Part shown: positions 27,327-34,831 of the stretch, piece by piece | How the letters are laid out: every line of letters starts with the position of its first letter | Position numbering within the stretch: position 1 is the first letter of the stretch | Assembly: GCA_015066225.1 (NCBI GenBank) | Contig: SVOT01000004.1 | Coordinates: 62,001 to 126,000, forward strand | Reading direction: 5' to 3' | DNA length: 64,000 nucleotides | Origin: Oscillospiraceae bacterium | GTDB lineage: Bacteria > Bacillota > Clostridia > Oscillospirales > Acutalibacteraceae | Made by a program: the position numbers and the translations under genes | Notes under the pieces: model-generated | Told to the model about the DNA's origin: nothing | Database searches by the model: none | What the model saw: only the letters and a program-made list of their open reading frames with translations

Positions 27327-28682
27327 ATGGCTGAAAAAAGAAGTAGCTTTTCGGGAAAGCTCGGCTTTGTTCTTGCATCCGCAGGCTCTGCGGTTGGTCT
27401 GGGCAACATCTGGCGTTTTCCTTATCTCGCCGCACAGTACGGTGGCGGTATCTTCCTGCTGATTTACCTCTTGCTTGCAGTAACATTCGGTTTTGCACTT
27501 ATGTGTGCAGAAATTGCAATAGGCAGAAAAACAGGCACAAGTGCTCTTGGTGCATACAAAAAATTGGACAAGCGTTTCGGGTTTGTCGGTATAATAGCCT
27601 CCCTTGTCCCCATAATCATTTTGCCGTATTATTCCGTAATCGGTGGTTGGATCGCAAAATATTTTTACACATTTATAGGCGGCGGAATGTCTGCCGCTGC
27701 CAATGACGGATTTTTCAACGAATTTATCTCCTCACCCGTTGAACCCATCGGTTGGTTTTTGCTTTACCTCGGACTTACGGCGTTGGTTGTTCTTTTCGGT
27801 GTTGAAAAGGGCATTGAAAAGGTCAGCAAGTTTATGATGCCCGTGCTTGTGGTAATGGTAATATTTATTGCCGTTTACTCGATGTTTATGCCCGGTGCCA
27901 TGGAGGGTGTAAAGTATTATCTGACGCCCGATTTCAGCAAATTCTCAATAACAACCGTCCTTGCGGCTATGGGTCAGTTATTTTATTCAATGAGTCTTGC
28001 AATGGGTATTATGATAACCTACGGCTCATATATGAGAAAAGACGTAAGCCTTGAGGGTTCGGTCAAACAAATCGAGCTTTTTGACACAGGTATTGCTTTC
28101 TTTGCAGGCCTTATGATTATCCCCGCTGTTTTCGCCTTCTCCGGCGGTGATGAAAGTGCTCTCGGTAAGGGCCCCAGCCTTATGTTTGTTACACTCCCAA
28201 AGGTTTTTGAAAGTATGCCCGCCGGCTCCGTTATCGGTGCCATATTCTTTGTTATGGTTCTTCTGGCCGCACTCACCTCATCCATTTCGCTTATGGAAAC
28301 AATCGTTTCTATTTTTATGGACAAGTTCAAAATTGGCAGAAAAAGAGCTTGTGTTGCAGTTATTCTTCTCTCTGTAATCCTCGGCCTTCTCTCAACCTTC
28401 GGCTACAGTATCTGGAAAGACGTAAAAATCATCGGCTTCCAGTTCCTTGATTTCTTTGACTTTATTAGCAACAGCGTGATTATGCCCGTTGTAGCATTTC
28501 TCACTTGTATTCTTATCGGCTACGTTATCAAGCCCAAGGCTCTTATTGAAGAAATTGAGCAGGGCGGCAAATTCAAAAGAAAAACTCTTTTCACCGTTGT
28601 TATCAAATATATCGCCCCCATTTGTATTGTAGCAATTCTCATTTTCTCTGTCCTTGAAGGCTTGGGAATAATCAAAGTTTAA
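27327..28682 (+). CDS. Neurotransmitter:sodium symporter (NSS/SNF family) amino acid transporter
   Basis: The 451-residue membrane protein shows the NSS signature ASAGSAVGLGNIWRFPYLAAQ in helix 1, which holds the sodium and substrate sites of LeuT. GGGIFLLIYLLL and a glycine-rich helix 6 region follow, with about 11-12 hydrophobic segments in all. It imports an amino acid with sodium; bacterial members include tryptophan, tyrosine and leucine transporters. The window also holds an aromatic-amino-acid-lyase homologue, but 20 kb away, so a link is speculative. Start ATG 27327 follows GAAGGAG. Confidence 0.92.
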   Translation: MAEKRSSFSGKLGFVLASAGSAVGLGNIWRFPYLAAQYGGGIFLLIYLLLAVTFGFALMCAEIAIGRKTGTSALGAYKKLDKRFGFVGIIASLVPIIILPYYSVIGGWIAKYFYTFIGGGMSAAANDGFFNEFISSPVEPIGWFLLYLGLTALVVLFGVEKGIEKVSKFMMPVLVVMVIFIAVYSMFMPGAMEGVKYYLTPDFSKFSITTVLAAMGQLFYSMSLAMGIMITYGSYMRKDVSLEGSVKQIELFDTGIAFFAGLMIIPAVFAFSGGDESALGKGPSLMFVTLPKVFESMPAGSVIGAIFFVMVLLAALTSSISLMETIVSIFMDKFKIGRKRACVAVILLSVILGLLSTFGYSIWKDVKIIGFQFLDFFDFISNSVIMPVVAFLTCILIGYVIKPKALIEEIEQGGKFKRKTLFTVVIKYIAPICIVAILIFSVLEGLGIIKV

Positions 28683-28700
28683 CGAAATAATAAAAAATTA

Positions 28701-28731
28701 CCGCCTCAGCAAAACGCTGAGGCGGTCTTTC
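28701..28731. terminator. Bidirectional terminator
   Basis: Stem CCGCCTCAGC (28701-28710) and GCTGAGGCGG (28716-28725) with flanking A and T runs, between the convergent NSS and GH36 genes. Confidence 0.85.
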
Positions 28732-28735
28732 TTAA

Positions 28736-30442
28736 TTATAAAACTTCTTTAACGTTACTGTCACCTGTTGTAAGGTTAAATGTAAGATTCTTTTTCTCGC
28801 CGTTTTCTGTAAAATCAAGGCTGATAACATCTTCATCAATGAACTCTGCCATATTTACCTTGTAGTCTTTATCCTTGAAAAACTCTTTGAGGTAGTAAAT
28901 TCTTTCATCGTCAAAATCGCCTGCGTTATCTGAAACAAAAAGAACGTTACCGCAGATTGTGTTGATTTTGCCGTGAAGAAGCTTTTGCTCCCATGTATAA
29001 CCAAGGTTAAAGTCACGAAGGAAGAAAACGTCGGGGTCGTTACAGAAGGCTCTGCCGTCAAGGTGATTACGGAAAACGGTGTTGATAATTGCATTCTGTG
29101 ACGAGGGGCTCTCCTGATTAACTCTTACAAGACCGAGAAGGGCGGTCTGGCTCAAGCCGTTTGAAAGCTTGAAGCTCCAGTCCTTATTAGCATCACAGCT
29201 GATACGGCAAGCATCAAATATACCCATGCAAGCACCAATCGGCACACCGCAGCCGAGTATCCATTTGTCACCGCAAGCCTCACGAAGAAGGTCAACACCG
29301 TCGCACATAATTTCACCACGGGTTTTGCCGTTTCTGGGCTCAATGCACTGGCTGTAAAGGAAGTCGAGCTTAACCATATCAAAGCCCCACACATTAAGAA
29401 CCTCATTGAACACCTTTTTAATGTATTCTCTTGCATCGGGGTTGTAAATATCTATTGTGTATGCTCCGCCCCAGCCCTGGCAACCAAGCATTTTTTTACC
29501 GTTTCTGTTATGTCTCAAAAGCCAATCGGGGTGCTCCTTTGCAAGCTGTGATGAAACCTGTGCGCTGAAGGGTGCAAGCCAGATACCTGCCTTGTAGCCC
29601 TTGTCGTGGATTTTATCGGCGATGTATTTCATTCCGTTGGGGAATTTCTTTTCATCAATAAGAAGCCAATCGCCTACCGCTTGCTGATAACCGTCGTCAA
29701 CCTGGAAAATATTAACCTCTTCGCTTGCTCTGTCAAGACCGTCAAGGTCTCGAAGAATAATTTCCTCGCTGATATTTTGGAAATAGTTGTACCATGATGT
29801 GTAGCCCGAAAGGTGGTCAATGGCGGGCTTTTTACAGCCCACGAAATCAAAGAAATATTTATCCATAACGTCGTCCATATCGCCTTTGATAATTGCGATA
29901 TCGAAAACCTCGTATTCCTCACCTGCCGAAAGAGCCAGACCGTCAATGTCTTTTCTGATAATAAATTTATCATCCTTCATATCAACAGCAAAAATTGTGA
30001 AGCCCTTACGCTCACTCTTTGAGCCGTAGAGCTTTATTTCTTTTTCGCCTTTTTCTCTGAAATAGCAGTATGTATAGCCGTGGAACTTACCCTCTTCGCC
30101 GTAGCTCTCGAAGTGGTAGTCGCCCGAAAGACCTGCAAAATGCTTCAAAAACTTGTTGATGTTTGCCGCTTTTATCAAGCCCTTGAAGGTGTCGTTTTTG
30201 GAAAATTCACGGGACGTTGTCCAAGCCTGGTAGCCGTTAGCAAAGAACAAATCATCGTCTTCAAAATCCTTTTCAGCAATAATTTCAAAGGACTTCATTG
30301 TAATGTTAACCTTTGCCTTGAGAACACCCTTTATTGATTTATCTGTTTCCTTCAGTTCAAAGGTAAAGCCTCTGCCGTCAAAAGCATTCTGCTGAACGTC
30401 AACCTTGCCAATCTGAAATTGTGATTTGATTTTCTCAAACAT
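28736..30442 (-). CDS. GH36-family alpha-galactosidase-like enzyme
   Basis: The 568-residue protein has GH-D clan motifs. These are FQVDDGYQQAVGDW, a barrel strand GIWLAPF, the nucleophile Asp in MVKLDFLY (about residue 330) and the acid/base Asp in CRISCDANKDW (about 395). It is shorter than classic GH36 enzymes (about 700 residues) but has an N-terminal beta domain. Raffinose-family or galactomannan alpha-galactosides are likely substrates. It lies 18 bases downstream of galT, which channels the released galactose. No signal peptide. Confidence 0.88.
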   Translation of the reverse strand: MFEKIKSQFQIGKVDVQQNAFDGRGFTFELKETDKSIKGVLKAKVNITMKSFEIIAEKDFEDDDLFFANGYQAWTTSREFSKNDTFKGLIKAANINKFLKHFAGLSGDYHFESYGEEGKFHGYTYCYFREKGEKEIKLYGSKSERKGFTIFAVDMKDDKFIIRKDIDGLALSAGEEYEVFDIAIIKGDMDDVMDKYFFDFVGCKKPAIDHLSGYTSWYNYFQNISEEIILRDLDGLDRASEEVNIFQVDDGYQQAVGDWLLIDEKKFPNGMKYIADKIHDKGYKAGIWLAPFSAQVSSQLAKEHPDWLLRHNRNGKKMLGCQGWGGAYTIDIYNPDAREYIKKVFNEVLNVWGFDMVKLDFLYSQCIEPRNGKTRGEIMCDGVDLLREACGDKWILGCGVPIGACMGIFDACRISCDANKDWSFKLSNGLSQTALLGLVRVNQESPSSQNAIINTVFRNHLDGRAFCNDPDVFFLRDFNLGYTWEQKLLHGKINTICGNVLFVSDNAGDFDDERIYYLKEFFKDKDYKVNMAEFIDEDVISLDFTENGEKKNLTFNLTTGDSNVKEVL

Positions 30443-30460
30443 AACTCTTTCCTCCGTATA

Positions 30461-31957
30461 TTATTCGTTAACTGCTTGGGTAAATTTAATAAACTGTGAT
30501 TTACCCTCATCATTGCGTGCAAACACACCGCATTGACCGAGGATATCTGCAAACACCTTGCCGATTTCATCCTGCAAAACCTTTTCGCAGTTTTCGGGAG
30601 TTATTGTGTTGTTTTTCTTGATTTCTTCAACCCACTCAAAGTGCTTTGCTATCGTTTCATCGGCAAGAATATCCTTGCCGTTTACAATAGCATCCCTAAG
30701 AGTTGCCATTTCTGCTTTAAGTCGTGATGGAAGAACTGCAAGACCCATAACCTCAATAAGACCGATGTTTTCTTTTTTGATGTGGTGATGCTGAGGATGG
30801 GGGTGATAAACACCGTCAGGAAATTCCTCTGTAGTGATGTTATTTCTCAGAACAAGATCGATTTCGAACCTGCCGTTTCTGAAACGTGCAATGGGGGTTA
30901 TTGTGTTGTGAGGTGTGCCGTCTGTTTCAGCGAAAACAAAAGCCTCTTCGTCGGTATATCCTCGCCATTTTGCAAGAATTTTTCCGCTGAGCTCACACAT
31001 TCTGTCTGTGTCGTCACCGATAAGTCGAAGAACTGACATAGGCCATTTAACAATGCCCGCCTTAATATCTTCATAGCCCTTGAAGGTTACCTCTGTTTCA
31101 ACGGGTGCCTTTGCCATTGCAAATTCATAGTTACCGCCTTGAAAATGGTCGTGGGTAAGAACTGAACCACCGACAATAGGCAGGTCTGCATTTGAGCCAA
31201 CAAAATAATGGGGAAATTTTTTAACGAAAGCAAAAAGCCTTCTGAAGCCCTGCTCGCTTATTTTCATAGGAACGTGGCTTGCGCTGAAAACGATGCAATG
31301 CTCGTTATAATAAACGTACGGAGAATACTGCAGGCACCAATTCTCGTTTTCAAGCTCCAGCGGGATAACTCTGTGATTCTGCCTTGCGGGGTGGTTAACC
31401 CTTCCTGCATAGCCCTCGTTTTCAGGGCAAAGCATACAAAGGGGGTATGAGCTCTGCTTCATTTTAAGTGCCGCCGCAATGGCTTTGGGGTCTTTTTCAG
31501 GCTTTGAAAGGTTAATTGTTATGTCAATATCGCCGTATTCGGTGGGTGTAACCCACTTCATATCATTTTTTATTCTGTATTCACGGATATAATCCGATTT
31601 TTTTGAAACGTGATAGTAATATCTCGTTGCTGCCTCTGGGCTTTCCTCATAAAGCTCGTTGAAATTTCTGATAACACACGAGGGGGCAGGAGTAAGAGCA
31701 CCCATAATTTTCGTATCAAACAAATCACGAAAAACAACAGAATTCTCACAAAGTCCGTTTTCGCAAGCATAATCTAGAAGAACTTTCAGCATATCCTCAA
31801 GCTCTGCGTTCTCAAAAACCGCTGCATCGGAATCAATTGAATCCATCTGCATAACCTCAAGAACCCTGTTTATTGCCCAAATTCTGTCCAACTCGTCAAT
31901 AAGTCCGTTATCAATAGCGTAATCAACAAGTGATTTAATTGCACTGCTTACTGTCAT
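30461..31957 (-). CDS. galT: UTP-hexose-1-phosphate / UDP-glucose-hexose-1-phosphate uridylyltransferase, type 2 GalT
   Basis: About 498 residues of the Firmicutes GalT2 type, distinct in length from the HIT-type E. coli enzyme (about 350). Visible blocks are PSYPLCMLCPENEGYAGR, GGSVLTHDHFQGGN and HPHPQHHHIKKENIGLIEVMGLA. It converts galactose-1-phosphate and UDP-glucose to UDP-galactose and glucose-1-phosphate in the Leloir pathway. The open frame begins at 31963, but the AGGAGGT site would abut that ATG; the ATG at 31957 is 7 bases away and is preferred. Operon with the GH36 gene; a GH35 gene nearby adds beta-galactoside supply. Confidence 0.93.
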   Translation of the reverse strand: MTVSSAIKSLVDYAIDNGLIDELDRIWAINRVLEVMQMDSIDSDAAVFENAELEDMLKVLLDYACENGLCENSVVFRDLFDTKIMGALTPAPSCVIRNFNELYEESPEAATRYYYHVSKKSDYIREYRIKNDMKWVTPTEYGDIDITINLSKPEKDPKAIAAALKMKQSSYPLCMLCPENEGYAGRVNHPARQNHRVIPLELENENWCLQYSPYVYYNEHCIVFSASHVPMKISEQGFRRLFAFVKKFPHYFVGSNADLPIVGGSVLTHDHFQGGNYEFAMAKAPVETEVTFKGYEDIKAGIVKWPMSVLRLIGDDTDRMCELSGKILAKWRGYTDEEAFVFAETDGTPHNTITPIARFRNGRFEIDLVLRNNITTEEFPDGVYHPHPQHHHIKKENIGLIEVMGLAVLPSRLKAEMATLRDAIVNGKDILADETIAKHFEWVEEIKKNNTITPENCEKVLQDEIGKVFADILGQCGVFARNDEGKSQFIKFTQAVNE

Positions 31958-32099
31958 TTTCATACCTCCTGAAAGCCATATACAATAATTATATAAATTT
32001 TCCGTATGTGTTTCAAGTTATTTGAGAAAAAATATTGCAAAAAGAACACAAAAAGACTAAAATACAAACAAATAACAACTACCCGAAAGGATGACAAAA

Positions 32100-32837
32100 T
32101 TGTCTTTTGATGCAATAAAAGTAAAAAACGATATAGTTCAGTGGATTCGTGATTGGTTTGAAATAAACGGCAAGGGCTGCAAGGGCGTTTTGGGCATTTC
32201 CGGCGGTAAGGACAGCTCTGTTGTTGCGGCGCTACTTGTTGAAGCACTCGGTAAAGAAAACGTTGTCGGCGTTCTGATGCCTAAGGGTGAGCAGTTTGAT
32301 ATTGACGTTTCAAAAGCACTTGTTGAGCACCTCGGCATTCAGAGCTACACCGTCAATATAAACGATGCATACAACGGTCTTATGAATGAGCTGCAAAAAA
32401 GCGGTGTACCCATTAACACACAAGCAACGACAAACCTGCCACCTCGCCTCAGAATGGCAACGGTATATGCAGTTTCACAAAGTGTAAACGGCAGAGTTGC
32501 AAACACCTGCAACCTCTCCGAGGATTGGGTTGGCTACTCCACCCGCTACGGCGACAGCGTGGGGGATTTTTCACCCCTTTCAAAGCTCACCGTTCAGGAG
32601 GTTAAGGCTATCGGTAGAGCACTTAATCTACCTGAAATGTTTGTTGAAAAGGTGCCCATTGACGGTCTTTGCGGCAAAACCGATGAAGATAATCTTGGCT
32701 TCACTTATGCAACTCTCGACAGATACATCCGTGAAGGAATTTGTGAAGATGAAGAAATAAAGCAAAAAATTGACCGTATGCACAGAATAAATCAATTCAA
32801 ATTAGAATTGATGCCTGTGTTCCCCTATGAACCGTAA
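32100..32837 (+). CDS. nadE: Ammonia-dependent NAD+ synthetase
   Basis: About 245 residues with the N-type ATP pyrophosphatase P-loop ISGGKDSSVVAALL near residue 35, the deamido-NAD site ATYAVSQ and the NLSEDWVGYSTRYGD segment. No glutaminase domain is present, so it uses free ammonia to convert deamido-NAD to NAD. An ATG at 32091 touches the GAAAGG site. The in-frame TTG at 32100 is 9 bases away and gives MSFDAIKVKND, so it is the likelier start. Single gene. Confidence 0.92.
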   Translation: MSFDAIKVKNDIVQWIRDWFEINGKGCKGVLGISGGKDSSVVAALLVEALGKENVVGVLMPKGEQFDIDVSKALVEHLGIQSYTVNINDAYNGLMNELQKSGVPINTQATTNLPPRLRMATVYAVSQSVNGRVANTCNLSEDWVGYSTRYGDSVGDFSPLSKLTVQEVKAIGRALNLPEMFVEKVPIDGLCGKTDEDNLGFTYATLDRYIREGICEDEEIKQKIDRMHRINQFKLELMPVFPYEP

Positions 32838-32867
32838 GCACCAATAGTTTTTCGTTCAGATGAAATT

Positions 32868-32905
32868 AAAAACACACCGCAAGGCTGACGCCTACGGTGT
32901 GTTTT
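32868..32905. terminator. Bidirectional terminator
   Basis: Arms AAAACACACCG (32869-32879) and CGGTGTGTTTT (32895-32905) between the convergent nadE and GH35 genes. Confidence 0.75.
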
Positions 32906-32910
32906 ATTCT

Positions 32911-34665
32911 TTATTTCAAAATTGCCCTATCAATAAGCTTGATTTCGTTTTTCTTGCAGCCTTCCAATTCAAGAACAACAATCTCATTTTCATCCTTGAG
33001 AATGGGTGCAGGGAGATAAAGCGTGTATTGTGGTCCACGCTTCAAAAATCTGCCAAGGTTAAAGCCGTTAACATAAACCACAGCATTGGAGAAGCCTCGC
33101 ATATCAACAAATGTGTCAACCTTTTCCTCTGCCTTGAAGGTGCCCTTCATAAAGCAGGGGAAATCCTTGTGAGATTTTTTGTATTTTATTTCGGGAGCTT
33201 TGTCAAGCTCCATACAATAAACGTCCCAATCCACAATTGCCTGACCGCCGAGATATATTTCACCAAGACCCTTTCTGTCATAAATACGTCTTGCGTAGTT
33301 AATTCTGCCAAGAGCCTGAACAAGAATATCCACCTTGATTTCACCGTTGAAGCCCTTCACGGGAACAGAAAAGCTCTCTTCATAAAGTGCTTTACCCTTG
33401 AGCTTTGTTCTGTCATAAACGTGCTTTAGCTCACCGTTTATGTAAACGTATGCAATATCGTGAACACCAAATGCATTAAGCTCCACATCGTCGTAAAAGC
33501 CCTTGATGGTTGTGCTGTAAAGAATAAGTCCGCTGTTTTGTCCGTAATATTCCATATACTCCGGTGAGCAGGATTTTTTATGAACCGAGAACTTCTTGTA
33601 AACATCCCTCAAATCGGCAAATTCAGTCAACTTGACTTTGCCGTAATTCTTTGTTTTTGCATCCTCGGGCAGCTCGGGAAGCTCTTTTCCCAACTGTTTT
33701 TTCATTCTTTCACGAAGAACAAAATATTTCTCTGTATATGCGCCGTTTTCAGAAAGCGGTGCACCGTAGTCGTAGCTTGTAGTGGTGGGGCAATAGCAAT
33801 CGTAATAGTTTGCACCCGATGAGAATCCGAAATTCGTGCCGCCATGGAACATATAAAGGTTAAAGTTTGCATCCTCCTTAAAGAAGCCGTCAAGGCTCTT
33901 GCCCAGAGTTTCCTCGGCATTGTCGGTGTGGTGCTTTGCGCCCCAACGGTCAAACCAACCACACCAATGCTCACCGCACATAAGAGGCTTGTCCGGTTGG
34001 AGAAGCTTCAAGTCGTTAAAACGGTTTTCGTGATATCCACCGAAGTTTGCAACCATCCATTCCTCGGGGATTCCGCCACCTGAGAAGAAGTATTTATCCT
34101 CACCGTCCGAGGTGAAAAGCTGAACATCAATACCAAGCTCTTTAACTAAATCACGAAGCCAATAAAGATATTTCTTATCTCTGCCGAACGAGCCATATTC
34201 ATTCTCCACCTGCATAGCAATAAGCTTGCCGCCCTTTGTAATCTGATACGGCACAAGCTTTGGTATAAGCACCCTGTAAAAATCCTCAACAGCCTTTATA
34301 TATGCCTTATCCCAGCAACGCAGCTTTATGTTTTTATCCTTGAGAAGCCACGCGGGAAGACCGCCGAAATCCCATTCGGCGCAAATATAGGGACCGGGGC
34401 GCACAATAACGTAAAGCCCCATATCCTGAGCCGTTTTCACGAACCTTTCAATATTCAGCATACCCTCAAAATTGAACTGATTTTTCTTTGGCTCGTGGTA
34501 GTTCCACGGAACGTAGGTTTCAACGGTATTGAGCCCCGCCGCCTTGAGCTTCATAAGGCGGTCAGCCCAATATTCTTCGGGAATTCTGAAGTAGTGCATG
34601 GCACCTGAATAGATATGAAACTCTTCGCCGTCAAGATAAAATTTTCTGTTTTTCATTTCTAACAT
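32911..34665 (-). CDS. GH35-family beta-galactosidase
   Basis: The 584-residue protein opens with FYLDGEEFHIYSGAMHYFRIP, the GH35 start. The acid/base Glu lies in AMQVENEYGSFGRD (about residue 160) and the nucleophile Glu in MCGEHWCGWFDRWG (about 240). The barrel is followed by two beta-domains (HDIAYVYINGEL and NAVVYVNGFNLGRF). It removes terminal beta-galactose from oligosaccharides. No signal peptide. It lies near galT and GH36 but on its own transcript, with nadE between. Start at 34665 follows AAAGGGG. Confidence 0.93.
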   Translation of the reverse strand: MLEMKNRKFYLDGEEFHIYSGAMHYFRIPEEYWADRLMKLKAAGLNTVETYVPWNYHEPKKNQFNFEGMLNIERFVKTAQDMGLYVIVRPGPYICAEWDFGGLPAWLLKDKNIKLRCWDKAYIKAVEDFYRVLIPKLVPYQITKGGKLIAMQVENEYGSFGRDKKYLYWLRDLVKELGIDVQLFTSDGEDKYFFSGGGIPEEWMVANFGGYHENRFNDLKLLQPDKPLMCGEHWCGWFDRWGAKHHTDNAEETLGKSLDGFFKEDANFNLYMFHGGTNFGFSSGANYYDCYCPTTTSYDYGAPLSENGAYTEKYFVLRERMKKQLGKELPELPEDAKTKNYGKVKLTEFADLRDVYKKFSVHKKSCSPEYMEYYGQNSGLILYSTTIKGFYDDVELNAFGVHDIAYVYINGELKHVYDRTKLKGKALYEESFSVPVKGFNGEIKVDILVQALGRINYARRIYDRKGLGEIYLGGQAIVDWDVYCMELDKAPEIKYKKSHKDFPCFMKGTFKAEEKVDTFVDMRGFSNAVVYVNGFNLGRFLKRGPQYTLYLPAPILKDENEIVVLELEGCKKNEIKLIDRAILK

Positions 34666-34740
34666 TGATAAAACCCCTTTAAATAGGAAAATACACGTTT
34701 ATTATACTAATTTTCAGCACTAAACTCAATGAAAAAAACA

Positions 34741-34777
34741 AAAACGGCAACTGTTACAATTTTACAGTTGCCGTTTT
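34741..34777 (-). terminator. Terminator of the large surface-protein gene
   Basis: Perfect stem AAAACGGCAACTGT (34741-34754) and its complement (34764-34777); on the minus strand it is followed by a long T run. Confidence 0.85.
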
Positions 34778-34831
34778 GTCTGTTATGCCAAAACTTACGC
34801 ACTAATATTTTTTAAAATCTCAGCTCACCTA